NCBI GenBank assembly: GCA_017462565.1
Contig: JAFTQW010000026.1
Span: forward strand, 27,178-91,177
Source of the DNA: Ruminococcus sp.
GTDB taxonomy: Bacteria > Bacillota > Clostridia > Oscillospirales > Ruminococcaceae
Direction of reading: 5' to 3'
DNA: 64,000 nucleotides
Within the stretch, counting starts at the first letter, position 1. Every line of letters starts with the position of its first letter. Below, one piece after another: positions 42,243-51,397 of the stretch. The notes under the pieces were generated by a model, which saw only the letters and a program-made list of their open reading frames with translations, had not been told where the DNA came from and made no database searches. The position numbers and the translations under genes are program-made.

Positions 42243-43478
42243 ATGAAAAACTTTTTCGAAAATATCTGGACAAAGAGAGCGGCGGCAATTGTCAGTCTGC
42301 TATACGCTTTGGGAGTATGCCGTCTCTGCTATCTCTCAATTTTTTATGAAATAAACATTCACGCAAAAGTCTCACAGTGTCTTATAATTACGGCAATATC
42401 AATTCTCGCAATCGTTGTTATGCTTTATACAAGAAAACAGATTTTAACCCGTATATCAAGCTTTATCATACTGCCGGCAATGCTTCCTGTTGTGCTGCTT
42501 TATTTTGGAGAATGGGGAATGGTAATTCCTATTGTACTTACTGGTGTTGCTATTCTGCTTCTCTCTGGTGCAGGAGAAGGAACAAAAACGGCTTTGGGAA
42601 CAATTATTCTTTTAATGTATATTTTTGGCGCTCTCGGATATTTTCTGTTTACATCGTTTTTTGTAACCTCCGTTAAGGAAACTGTTGTTGATTCCGGCGT
42701 ATCACCGTCTGGAAAATATCGCTACAGAGTTGTAAATACAGAGGATACTTCAAACGGAAGCACTGCCGTTTATGTTGAACCAAACGACGCTGACCTTGAA
42801 TATAAGCTCTTTTATGCAACGTTTACGCTTAAAAATATGGAGCGTGTTGTTCACATCGAAAGACCTATAAACGAAGAAGTGAATGTTGAATGGGTTACGC
42901 TGCCACGCTCTGAAATTACAGCTCAGCTTAATGAAATTTCTGATAATATAGTTGTTCATCTCTCGGAGGATGAACTGAAAGAAATCGGCTACACCTATGA
43001 TGAAATGCTCCAAATTGATGATATAGCCGTTTCAAGAAGATTTGAAATCGGAAAAACTGCTTCGGATGTTGATCCGATAAAGCTTGATGAACTTAATGAC
43101 GAGCAGCTTGAGCTTTTTGATATCGGACGTGATTCGGACGGAAGATATTATGTTCTTTCGCCATCGCCAGAGCTTCTCGATGAGATTAAAGCTAAATCCG
43201 GAAGCAAAGTTTATTTCAGTGATTTTAACGGCAAGGCATTTGAGATATTTAATAATGAACATACAAACGATTATGGAAGTCCGCTTTTCGTTGTTGAAAA
43301 GGATAACTCCGTTTACCTCAATACTCTGACGGATGAACAGCTCGAAATGATAGGCGTTCCTGAAGAGGGCGATGTTATGATATTTAACGGAAAGAACTGC
43401 TTCAGTTATTACGTTGCTGAAATTGAGGAGTATTTTGACGTTGATTCAAGGAAAATTTCTTTGGATCTTTTAAGCTGA
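42243..43478 (+). CDS. Membrane protein with large C-terminal soluble domain
   Basis: 411 residues; CGGAGGT precedes the ATG. Hydrophobic segments near 12-30, 42-60, 68-85, 90-108 and 118-142, then about 265 mostly acidic residues. Residues after 150 resemble a short beta domain (SPSGKYRYRVVNTEDTSNGS). I do not recognise the family. It lies upstream of xylA in the same direction. Confidence 0.68.
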   Translation: MKNFFENIWTKRAAAIVSLLYALGVCRLCYLSIFYEINIHAKVSQCLIITAISILAIVVMLYTRKQILTRISSFIILPAMLPVVLLYFGEWGMVIPIVLTGVAILLLSGAGEGTKTALGTIILLMYIFGALGYFLFTSFFVTSVKETVVDSGVSPSGKYRYRVVNTEDTSNGSTAVYVEPNDADLEYKLFYATFTLKNMERVVHIERPINEEVNVEWVTLPRSEITAQLNEISDNIVVHLSEDELKEIGYTYDEMLQIDDIAVSRRFEIGKTASDVDPIKLDELNDEQLELFDIGRDSDGRYYVLSPSPELLDEIKAKSGSKVYFSDFNGKAFEIFNNEHTNDYGSPLFVVEKDNSVYLNTLTDEQLEMIGVPEEGDVMIFNGKNCFSYYVAEIEEYFDVDSRKISLDLLS

Positions 43479-43514
43479 TTTAAGATTCGGAAGAATTCTT
43501 AAAATAAATAAAAG

Positions 43515-43542
43515 CTTGTCGCAGGGAGTATTTATGCGACAG
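43515..43542 (+). promoter_or_regulatory. Hairpin in the xylA leader
   Basis: CTTGTCGCA pairs with TGCGACAGG around an 11-base loop, just before the xylA ribosome site, with no T tract. Could be a regulatory hairpin, mRNA stabiliser or weak terminator. The palindrome AAGAATTCTT lies at about 43490. Confidence 0.4.
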
Positions 43543-43567
43543 GCAGAATAACTTTAGGAGGTTATTT

Positions 43568-44890
43568 ATGAGCGAATTTTTTAAAGAAATAGGCAAAATT
43601 CAGTACGAAGGAAAGAACTCCGTGAATCCTCTGGCGTTCAAGTACTACAATCCTGATGAGATCATCGGCGGAAAAACAATGAAAGAACAGCTCCGTTTTG
43701 CACTTTCATGGTGGCATACAATGGGCGGCGATGGAACAGATATGTTTGGAGTTGGAACAGCCGATAAGACATGGGGGGAATCAGATCCTGCTGCAAGGGC
43801 AAAAGCTAAGGTTGACGCTGCTTTTGAAATTATGGATAAGCTCTCTATCGGGTATTTCTGCTTCCATGACCGTGACCTCTCTCCGGAATATGGCAGTCTT
43901 GCTGAAACAAATGCAAAGCTCGACGAGGTGACAGATTATATCAAGGAAAAGCAGGCTGAAACAGGTATGAAGTGCCTTTGGGGCACGGCAAAGTGCTTCG
44001 ATCATCTACGCTATATGCACGGTGCGGGAACTTCTCCGTCGGCTGACGTTTTCGCTTTTACGGCTGCTCAGATCAAAAAGGCTATTGAGGCTACCGTTAA
44101 GCTGGGCGGAAACGGTTACGTTTTCTGGGGCGGAAGAGAGGGCTATGAAACTCTTCTCAACACAAATATGGGACTTGAACTCGACAATATGGCTCGTCTT
44201 ATGAAGCTTTCTGTTGATTATGCACGTTCTATCGGCTACACAGGCGATTTCTACATCGAGCCTAAGCCGAAGGAGCCTACAAAGCATCAGTACGACTTCG
44301 ATACGGCTACTGTACTCGGATTTCTCCGCAAGTACGGTCTTGATAAAGACTTCAAGATGAATATTGAAGCAAATCACGCTACCCTCGCTCAGCATACTTT
44401 CCAGCATGAACTCAGAGTTGCAAGAGAAAACAGCGCATTTGGCTCTATTGATGCTAATCAGGGTGATACGCTCCTCGGCTGGGACACTGATCAGTTCCCC
44501 ACAAATGTTTACGAAGCTGCTCTTTGTATGTATGAGGTTCTCAAAGCCGGAGGATTCACTAACGGCGGTCTGAACTTCGACTCAAAGGCAAGAAGAGGCT
44601 CGTTTACTCCGGAGGATATTTTCCATAGCTATATCGCCGGAATGGACACCTTTGCGCTCGGTCTGAGAATTGCTCAGAAGATGATTGACGACGGAAGAAT
44701 CGACAATTTTGTTGAGGAAAGATATGCTTCATGGAAAACCGGCATCGGCAAGGATATCATCGACGGCAAGGCAACAATGGCTGACCTTGAAAAATATGCT
44801 CTTGAAAAGGGTGAAGTAACTGATTCTCTTGGCAGCGGACGTCAGGAGATGCTTGAAGCCATTATGAACAATATTATGTTCAGTCTTTGA
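43568..44890 (+). CDS. xylA: Xylose isomerase
   Basis: Converts D-xylose to D-xylulose, metal-dependent TIM barrel, 440 residues (class II length). The catalytic His/Asp segment is [28 protein letters not shown] and [18 protein letters not shown] provide metal ligands; [14 protein letters not shown] is family-specific. AGGAGG precedes the ATG. Works with XylB downstream; two unrelated genes now lie between them. Confidence 0.97.
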   Translation: MSEFFKEIGKIQYEGKNSVNPLAFKYYNPDEIIGGKTMKEQLRFALSWWHTMGGDGTDMFGVGTADKTWGESDPAARAKAKVDAAFEIMDKLSIGYFCFHDRDLSPEYGSLAETNAKLDEVTDYIKEKQAETGMKCLWGTAKCFDHLRYMHGAGTSPSADVFAFTAAQIKKAIEATVKLGGNGYVFWGGREGYETLLNTNMGLELDNMARLMKLSVDYARSIGYTGDFYIEPKPKEPTKHQYDFDTATVLGFLRKYGLDKDFKMNIEANHATLAQHTFQHELRVARENSAFGSIDANQGDTLLGWDTDQFPTNVYEAALCMYEVLKAGGFTNGGLNFDSKARRGSFTPEDIFHSYIAGMDTFALGLRIAQKMIDDGRIDNFVEERYASWKTGIGKDIIDGKATMADLEKYALEKGEVTDSLGSGRQEMLEAIMNNIMFSL

Positions 44891-44997
44891 TTTCAGATTT
44901 TACGGGACGTAGTCTCCGCTTAGATTGCGTGGGATTACGTCTTGATTTTATATTTTTGTAATTAAAATTCAGAAAGTATCTTTAATGAGGTGTAATT

Positions 44998-45426
44998 ATG
45001 GGAGCATGGAGTCATAGAATTTTTGACGACGATATAACGCTTGATTGCTTATGCGAGCTGAATGAAAGCGGGGATATTGTCAATGATATGAAAAGCTTTT
45101 TGAGAGAAGCTCTTGAATATGCGGATGATTATCTTGATTATGATATCGGCGCTTACGGTCTTGCAGCAGCCTGCGTTATTGATGCAAAGCTGAACGGAAT
45201 TGAAATGGAACTTTTGTCCGAAGCTGATGATTTGGAAGAATTAACATCCGTTCTTCAGAAACTTGAAGGATTTGATGTATCCGGAATGCGTCAAATGGCG
45301 GCTGACGCTGTAAGAGCAGTTGCCGCAGAAAATTCTGAGCTGCGTGAGCTTTGGGAGGAGAATGAAGATTATTATCCCTTGGTTATGGAAATTTATAATA
45401 AATTAATAAAAAGACTTGAAAATTGA
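44998..45426 (+). CDS. DUF4259 protein
   Basis: 142 residues. MGAWSHRIFDDDITLDCLCEL matches the conserved start of DUF4259 (MGAWGxGxFDDDxAxD). The rest is helical and acidic. GAGGTG precedes the ATG. DUF4259 genes are often found near toxin-immunity loci, but the function is not established. It is placed between xylA and the duplicated xylB start. Confidence 0.83.
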   Translation: MGAWSHRIFDDDITLDCLCELNESGDIVNDMKSFLREALEYADDYLDYDIGAYGLAAACVIDAKLNGIEMELLSEADDLEELTSVLQKLEGFDVSGMRQMAADAVRAVAAENSELRELWEENEDYYPLVMEIYNKLIKRLEN

Positions 45427-45439
45427 AAGGGAAATGACT

Positions 45440-45532
45440 ATGTCATACATTATAGGCGTGGACTGCGGTACGAGCGGTACAAAGACAGTTATTTTTGAGA
45501 AAATCGAAACGATAAATTTAAGGATATTATGA
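45440..45532 (+). pseudogene. Duplicated 5' fragment of xylB
   Basis: The first 19 codons (MSYIIGVDCGTSGTKTVIF) are the start of xylulokinase, nearly base-for-base identical to 45942-45998, with a similar ribosome site before the ATG (GAAAGG). After a Glu codon the frame diverges, giving a 30-residue chimera that stops at 45530-45532 and overlaps the ATG of the next gene (ATGA). It looks like the remains of the original xylB start left behind by an insertion, now serving as a translated leader. Confidence 0.85.
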
Positions 45533-45894
45533 AAATCTATAGTGTAAAAATTTTATTCAAATATGAAATTGAGAACTCAAACAGGTCGATCTATGAAGAA
45601 AGTCTGAGACTTTTTCATGCAGAATCCTTTGACGAAGCATTGGATAAGGCGAAAAAAATTGCTTTTGACGAGGAATGGGAATATATAAACGTCTATGCAA
45701 GACAAGTAAAATATCGTTTCTATAAAATAGCAAGTGATTACTGGCTGTTTGATGAGCTCGAGTTTGAGGACGGAATAGAGGTGTTTTCGGAGCATTTTGA
45801 AATGAAAACTTCTGAAGACGATCCGATTGAAAAACGTTATAACAGTTGCTCTGTACAAGATATGTATATTATACGGCAAGCTGAATTTAATTGA
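45529..45894 (+). CDS. DUF4288-like protein
   Basis: 121 residues. SVKILFKYEIE at the start, the ESFDEALDKAKKIA helix and the YSCSVQDMYI-type end fit DUF4288. It has no own ribosome site and its ATG overlaps the stop of the duplicated xylB fragment, so it is probably translated by coupling from xylB signals. More AT-rich than xylA and xylB. Possibly an orphan immunity-type gene; function unknown. Confidence 0.78.
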   Translation: MKIYSVKILFKYEIENSNRSIYEESLRLFHAESFDEALDKAKKIAFDEEWEYINVYARQVKYRFYKIASDYWLFDELEFEDGIEVFSEHFEMKTSEDDPIEKRYNSCSVQDMYIIRQAEFN

Positions 45895-45941
45895 CTATGG
45901 ATTGATTATGAACCGGAAGATAAATTGAAAGGAATTTAATT

Positions 45942-47465
45942 ATGTCATACATTATAGGCGTGGACTGTGGTACGAGCGGTACAAAGACAGTTCTTTTTGA
46001 TGAAAGAGGAGCGGTAATTGCTTCCAAAACGATAGAATATCCTATGTATCAGCCGAAAAACGGCTATGCAGAGCAGAATCCAGCGGATTGGGCAAACGCA
46101 ATGACAGAAACGATCAAAGCTGTTATGTCTCAGAGCGGAGTTAAAAAGGAGGACGTTAAGGGTATCGGAATTTCGGGACAAATGCATGGTCTTGTTATGC
46201 TTGATAAGAATAATAACGTTCTGCGCAATTCAATTATCTGGTGCGATCAGCGTACAGCCGCTGAGGTTGACGAGATGAACCGTATTGTCGGACATGAAAA
46301 GCTTGTGGAGATCACGGCTAATCCTGCGCTGACAGGCTGGACTGCCGCAAAAATTCTGTGGGTGAAAAACAACGAACCTGAGATATATGAAAAGGCCGCT
46401 CATATTCTTTTACCAAAGGATTATCTTAGATTTGTGCTTACACACGAATATGCGACCGAGGTTTCCGACGCTTCCGGAATGCAGCTTCTTGACGTTCCGA
46501 ACCGCCGCTGGTCGGATGAACTTCTTTCAGCATTTGAAATCGACAAAAACTGGCTTGGAAAAGTTTATGAATCATGCGAAGTGACCGGAGTTTTAAGCAA
46601 AGATATGGCTGATACTCTTGGACTTTGCGAGGGGACGATAGTTGTCGGCGGTGCAGGCGATAACGCTGCGGCAGCCGTTGGTACAGGCGTTGTTGAGGAC
46701 GGCAAGGCGTTCACCACTATTGGTACATCGGGAGTTGTGTTTGCTCACACTTCAAATATCTCTATCGACAAGCTCGGCCGAGTTCACACTTGCTGTGCCG
46801 CTGTACCTGATAGCTGGCACGTTATGGGAGTTACTCAGGGTGCCGGACTTTCGCTGAAATGGTTCAGGGACAATTTCTGCATGAGCGAAAAAGAAACCGC
46901 AAATCTTATGGGAGTTGATGAATATTACCTCATGGACAAACAGGCAGAGCAAGTGCCTGTCGGAGCGAATCGTCTGCTCTATCTGCCGTATCTTATGGGA
47001 GAAAGGACTCCGCATCTCGATCCGGACGCAAGAGGAGTTTTCTTTGGTTTGTCGGCAATTCATACTCGCCGTGATATGCTTCGTGCCGTTATGGAGGGCG
47101 TAACGTATTCGCTCCGTGACTGCGTCGAGGTTTTCCGTGAAATGAATGTCAGCGTGAGCGACATGACTGCCTGCGGCGGAGGCGGTTCCTCACCCCTCTG
47201 GAGAAGTATGCTTGCCGATCTTTATAATTGCAGCGTTAAAACGACTGCTTCAAAGGAAGGGCCAGCGCTTGGAGCTGCTATCCTTGCGAGCGTGGGTGCA
47301 GGACTTTACGATAGTGTTCCTGAAGCCTGTGCGGAGATCGTAAGAGCCGATAAAATTCAAGCTCCGACAGCGGAAAATGTTCCGGAATATGAGAAATATT
47401 ATCAGCTCTACCGGGATATTTATCCTGCATTAAAGGAAAAATTCAAAGTTCTTGCAAATATCTGA
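45942..47465 (+). CDS. xylB: Xylulokinase
   Basis: Phosphorylates D-xylulose to xylulose 5-phosphate (FGGY family), 507 residues, full length. Phosphate 1 loop GVDCGTSGTKTVLFD at residues 5-19, substrate loop GQMHGLVMLD, catalytic Asp in IIWCDQRT, and the C-terminal TACGGGGSSPLWRSMLAD adenosine site. GAAAGGA precedes the ATG. Acts after XylA; ends at a clear terminator. Confidence 0.97.
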   Translation: MSYIIGVDCGTSGTKTVLFDERGAVIASKTIEYPMYQPKNGYAEQNPADWANAMTETIKAVMSQSGVKKEDVKGIGISGQMHGLVMLDKNNNVLRNSIIWCDQRTAAEVDEMNRIVGHEKLVEITANPALTGWTAAKILWVKNNEPEIYEKAAHILLPKDYLRFVLTHEYATEVSDASGMQLLDVPNRRWSDELLSAFEIDKNWLGKVYESCEVTGVLSKDMADTLGLCEGTIVVGGAGDNAAAAVGTGVVEDGKAFTTIGTSGVVFAHTSNISIDKLGRVHTCCAAVPDSWHVMGVTQGAGLSLKWFRDNFCMSEKETANLMGVDEYYLMDKQAEQVPVGANRLLYLPYLMGERTPHLDPDARGVFFGLSAIHTRRDMLRAVMEGVTYSLRDCVEVFREMNVSVSDMTACGGGGSSPLWRSMLADLYNCSVKTTASKEGPALGAAILASVGAGLYDSVPEACAEIVRADKIQAPTAENVPEYEKYYQLYRDIYPALKEKFKVLANI

Positions 47466-47480
47466 TAATCAGCATATAAA

Positions 47481-47514
47481 AATCCGGCAGATTTTAATTT
47501 CTGCCGGATTTTCT
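47481..47514 (+). terminator. Terminator of xylB
   Basis: AATCCGGCAGA and TCTGCCGGATT around a short AT loop, followed by TTCT. Confidence 0.85.
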
Positions 47515-47570
47515 GAGAACCTGTGTTTATAGGAAAGACGTGCAAATTATCCTATGAATACAGGTTCTTA
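47515..47570. repeat. Short derivative of repeat family A, copy A4
   Basis: AGAACCTGTGTTTATAGGA and TCCTATGAATACAGGTTCT with only about 16 bases between, against about 125 in A1-A3: an internally deleted copy. The right end supplies the stop codon of the - strand SpoIIQ-like gene (47568-47570). Confidence 0.82.
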
Positions 47571-48386
47571 TTCTTTAATGGCTGAAACCGGATCAACATA
47601 AGCTCCGTTATGCTGGAGTTCAAGGTGAAGATGAGGAGCGACTGCGCTTTCGATATCGGCAGTTTGTCCGACAACGCCGATAACTGCTCCGCTTGCAACG
47701 AGATCGCCTTCCTGAACCGATAAATCAGAACCAAGGCTGCAATATTTTGAAACATATCCGTTATGGTGATTTATCGTAACGCAAACACCCCATAATTGGT
47801 CAGTATCTATTTTCGTGACCTCTCCTGAGGAAATTGAGAACACTTCTGTTCCCACTTCTGCGGCAAAATCAGTTCCATTATGAGTCTGCCATGAGCCTGT
47901 AGTTTCGTTTTTTACAAGTTCGCTGCCGCTGAAAGCATTGATTATATTGCTTATATCAGAAAGCGGCGGTTTTACGTTTTCAAGCTTTGCTGCTGCATTT
48001 GAATCCGAGTTTACTTGTGCTGAATTTTCTGTTTCTTCGATATTATCTGATGCGGCAGGCGGATCACTCTTTACAATTTCAGCCGCCGGAAGAGTTTCAA
48101 CGGAAACGGCAGCGGTAATCGCAGGAGCTGTTGTTACTGCGGCTGCCGTAGTGTAAACCGGAACGGTCGTCTGAATGGGAATAGTAGTGGTTTTGGGAAT
48201 ACCTGTTGTTTTTTTGTCAACAGGAGCTTCGGGAACGGAAATAATATTATCAGCCGTATTCTTTCCATTCAGTTTTTCTCCCTGATCATAGGCAAAAAAA
48301 CAAGCTGAACCTATCATTACTGCACTTATTCCTAAAGCTGCGTAAAAGCCTTTCGAGCCTTTTTTCGTGTTACTTTCTTTTTTCAT
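47568..48386 (-). CDS. M23/LytM-domain protein, SpoIIQ-like
   Basis: 272 residues from ATG 48386 (GGAGG eight bases upstream). A membrane segment at about residues 15-35, a Thr/Pro/Ala-rich linker to about 140, then an M23 domain: HNGTDFAAEVGTEVFSISSGEV with His and Asp zinc ligands, and HLHLEL with HxH. The complete zinc site suggests activity, as in clostridial SpoIIQ. It follows the PBP gene in the mre cluster. SpoIIQ role (mother cell-forespore channel) is inferred from architecture; a general cell-wall peptidase is the alternative. Confidence 0.82.
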   Translation of the reverse strand: MKKESNTKKGSKGFYAALGISAVMIGSACFFAYDQGEKLNGKNTADNIISVPEAPVDKKTTGIPKTTTIPIQTTVPVYTTAAAVTTAPAITAAVSVETLPAAEIVKSDPPAASDNIEETENSAQVNSDSNAAAKLENVKPPLSDISNIINAFSGSELVKNETTGSWQTHNGTDFAAEVGTEVFSISSGEVTKIDTDQLWGVCVTINHHNGYVSKYCSLGSDLSVQEGDLVASGAVIGVVGQTADIESAVAPHLHLELQHNGAYVDPVSAIKE

Positions 48387-48444
48387 GCATAACACCTCCG
48401 CTTTTATTATTGACAGAAGAGGTAAATTTATGCGTAAAAATTTT

Positions 48445-48481
48445 CAGAACCCGTCCTTAAGCATCAAAGACAGGTTCTGCT
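48445..48481 (-). terminator. Terminator of the mre-PBP unit
   Basis: On the - strand AGAACCTGTC pairs with GACGGGTTCT (one mismatch region) and is followed by AAAATTTTT. Its arms resemble the ends of repeat family A, so it may be an A remnant used as terminator. Confidence 0.65.
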
Positions 48482-48486
48482 GATGA

Positions 48487-50772
48487 TTATTGTTCCGGAA
48501 CGGTAGTATCTCCCGGAACAGGCGGTTCGCCGGTCGTATTAGTCTGAGGTTCGCCGGACTGCGTAGTTTGCGGTTCTGTGTAGGGAATATCTGTAACCGG
48601 AGGATCAGTGTATGACGGAACGGGTTCTGTTGCAGGAGCTGCTGAAGTTGTTACGGAGGTTGTTTCCGTTGTAGTTGTGGTTGTTTCGGAAGATGAAGCT
48701 GTAGTTGTTTCACTTGAAGAAGCGTCAGTCGTTTCAATTGCCGGACGAACTTCTTCCGGAAGAGGCTTAACCGTTGGCTGAACGCCGTTAAGACCGTAAC
48801 ATTCCTGATATGCGAGGATTATATCACGAATCATATATTTGGAATATTCAGCGCTTTCAACAACTCCGGCAAAAGCAATTTCCGGATCATCCGCCGGAGC
48901 AAATCCAATGAAGAAGGAGTTTTGCTGTTCAAGATCTGCACCGGTTTGAGGAGTACCTGTTTTGATAGCAACGTCAAATCCGAGATCCTGCAGGGAATAC
49001 TGCACAGGCATATTGTGGGAAGCGTCGATCATTCCGGCGATTATCGGATCATAAAGATCGTCGTAGCTGAGGTTTATCTTTTCGGCAATAGTCGGCTGAG
49101 TTTCGGAAATAAGCTTGTTAGTGCCGTATTCGTGAAGACTGTCGACGAGATACGGCTTGTAACGAACGCCTCTGTTGCCGATAGTGCTTGCAACAACAGC
49201 CATTTGCAGCGGAGTTATACCTGCGTCCTGATTTCCGATTCCCGCCTGAATTACATAGCCGACATACCATGGAATGCCGTTTTCAGCGAACGTTTCAGGA
49301 TTACAGAGATAACCGGCAGCGTCTCCGGTTTCGATTCCTGTGCTTGAGCCAAGACCGTAAAGCTTGGCATATCGGGTGATATTATCGATTCCGAGCGCCC
49401 TTGAAACCTCGTAGAAATAAATATTACAGGAAACCTCGATTGCTCTTCTCATAGAAATGTCATAATGATGTCCGGTACAACCGTATTTTCCGCCGTAAAA
49501 ATAATACACTTGATCACATCTCAGAAGAGTGTCGGCTGTAACTACGCCCTCATTGAGTCCGGCAGTTGCGGTTATGGTTTTAAATGTTGAGCCGGGACGG
49601 TACAATCCCCATGTACAGCGGTTTAGCAGGGGAGAGTCCTTTGCGTTAAGAAAATAATCGAAATTTTCGGCGTAATCTTTAAGATTGTAGGTCGGAGCGG
49701 TAGCAAAACCTTTAACGGCTCCGGTTTTACAGTCGATAACGGCAATAGCGCCGCAGTTAGTATCTTTCAGAACGTTTGGCTTAGGATTTATTGACGGGAA
49801 ATTTTTAATGAAATTATTGAGAATGTTCTGGAGCTTAAGCTGGAAGTTTCCGTCAACAGTGAGCTTTACAGAAGCTCCGGCAGAGGTATGAGTAATAGTT
49901 TTAACGTCAACGACCGAACCGTCATTGATCAGAACTTCTTCTTTCCCGTTGATTCCACGAAGTTCCTTTTCCATTGCTGATTCGATTCCGCTTTTTCCGA
50001 GGGTGTCATCCATGGCATACCCTTGATTTTTAAGCTCATCGTATTCTTCGGCATAAATTGGTCCGACAGTTCCGATTTCGTGGGGAAGAATATCACCTCT
50101 TACAATACTGCGTTCGGAAGTCTCGCTGATCTCGATTCCCTTGTAAATGTTGCTAAGCTCTTTCATATCTATAACGGTCTGAGAATCAATGTTTTCAGCA
50201 AGAGTGAGGTCAATTTCATATGAAAAATCCTTAGCAATCATTTCGTAACGCATTCCTGCAATGATTCTTTTTTCTTCATCAGAATAGCTTTCATCTATCT
50301 CGTAATCTTCGATAAGCTTATCTATACAGTTTTCAGCAGATGCGTAAACATTGAGATTGAGATTGGAAATGATCTCAGAAGCATCATTGACCGTGAAAAC
50401 GTAGGGCTTATCTTTAGTTATGGGAATACTCTCTTTAAATTCAAATCCATGTTCTTTAAGAGCGTTATAGATTTCAAGAAGAATTTTATTTCCTTCTTTG
50501 AGGTCATCCGGAAAAAATGCTTTTTTCAGAACAAGATCGCATCTTGCATTGTTTGTTACAAGAATATTTCCGTTGTAATCCATAATTTCACCACGGGTAG
50601 CTTTTATCTCATGGACGTAAGAGAGCGTTCCGGGAGCATATTGTTCCGGTTCTTTAATATTTTCGTCCCCAACGACCTGAATTTCCATAAGACGAGTTCC
50701 GCTGAACAGAACAAGGACTATCACCATAATAATAATTATAAATGATTTTATATTTTCAGTTAAACTTTTCAA
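48487..50772 (-). CDS. mrdA: Class B penicillin-binding protein (PBP2/MrdA type)
   Basis: Transpeptidase for wall elongation, 761 residues. TTG start with AAAGGAGG upstream. Membrane anchor at residues 9-28, a PBP dimerisation domain, then the transpeptidase motifs SxxK in RPGSTFKTI, SxN in VSCNIYFYEV and KTGT in AIKTGTPQTG. The last about 80 residues are a Thr/Pro/Glu-rich low-complexity tail, unusual for PBP2. It sits downstream of mreBCD, the standard elongasome order. Confidence 0.93.
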   Translation of the reverse strand: MKSLTENIKSFIIIIMVIVLVLFSGTRLMEIQVVGDENIKEPEQYAPGTLSYVHEIKATRGEIMDYNGNILVTNNARCDLVLKKAFFPDDLKEGNKILLEIYNALKEHGFEFKESIPITKDKPYVFTVNDASEIISNLNLNVYASAENCIDKLIEDYEIDESYSDEEKRIIAGMRYEMIAKDFSYEIDLTLAENIDSQTVIDMKELSNIYKGIEISETSERSIVRGDILPHEIGTVGPIYAEEYDELKNQGYAMDDTLGKSGIESAMEKELRGINGKEEVLINDGSVVDVKTITHTSAGASVKLTVDGNFQLKLQNILNNFIKNFPSINPKPNVLKDTNCGAIAVIDCKTGAVKGFATAPTYNLKDYAENFDYFLNAKDSPLLNRCTWGLYRPGSTFKTITATAGLNEGVVTADTLLRCDQVYYFYGGKYGCTGHHYDISMRRAIEVSCNIYFYEVSRALGIDNITRYAKLYGLGSSTGIETGDAAGYLCNPETFAENGIPWYVGYVIQAGIGNQDAGITPLQMAVVASTIGNRGVRYKPYLVDSLHEYGTNKLISETQPTIAEKINLSYDDLYDPIIAGMIDASHNMPVQYSLQDLGFDVAIKTGTPQTGADLEQQNSFFIGFAPADDPEIAFAGVVESAEYSKYMIRDIILAYQECYGLNGVQPTVKPLPEEVRPAIETTDASSSETTTASSSETTTTTTETTSVTTSAAPATEPVPSYTDPPVTDIPYTEPQTTQSGEPQTNTTGEPPVPGDTTVPEQ

Positions 50773-50827
50773 TAGAGTTCCTCCTTTATAAATCCATTAT
50801 AAGGAAGACCGCACATATAAGGTGCGG

Positions 50828-51397
50828 TCAATTCTGCTGAGTTTTAGTGACGATTGCTTCTTCGATTGTCAGGTGATTTTTCGGCATAAGAAAATGATTT
50901 ATAAGCTTTATCAGCAGATATATAAAAACAGAAGATATAATGGTATATACCCATATTTTCAGCGTAAACTGCGTAAAAATACGTTCAACATTTTCATAAT
51001 TCCAGATTTCGTAGTAAAACTTGTAGTCAAGTCTGCATTGTATGTATGAAACTCCGGCTGTAATAAGCATGAAATTGATAAATTTATACTTCAGGTACAG
51101 TTCAAAAAGGAGCGAAACAACAATGCAGAAAAATGCAAGCAGAACAGCGTTGTATCCGAAAAGCTTTCCGCAGCTTATATCTATCATGAATCCGCATATT
51201 GCTCCGGTAACTACTGAGCCGTACTGATTATTATTTACAGCAATTGCCAGAGCTATCGGAACAAGAAGAATCGGTTTCAGCCATGTTCCGGAGGTCATAA
51301 TAATAAAGCTTAAAAATATCAGAATATAGTAAATAAGCCATCTTAAAGCTGTTTTTATGTAGAGGATACGCTGTTCACGGGTGGTTCTGAGTCTCAT
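50828..51397 (-). CDS. mreD: Rod shape-determining protein MreD
   Basis: 189 residues with five or six membrane segments; FMIDISCGKLFGYNAVLL is the conserved MreD loop (GxxxDxxxxxxxGxxA). ATGA overlap with mreC. Component of the elongasome. Confidence 0.88.
   Translation of the reverse strand: MRLRTTREQRILYIKTALRWLIYYILIFLSFIIMTSGTWLKPILLVPIALAIAVNNNQYGSVVTGAICGFMIDISCGKLFGYNAVLLAFFCIVVSLLFELYLKYKFINFMLITAGVSYIQCRLDYKFYYEIWNYENVERIFTQFTLKIWVYTIISSVFIYLLIKLINHFLMPKNHLTIEEAIVTKTQQN

Noticed and set aside
44891-44997. Possible terminator after xylA (GACGTA/TACGTC)
   Set aside because: Stem is only six bases with a long loop and no clear T tract; too weak to annotate.
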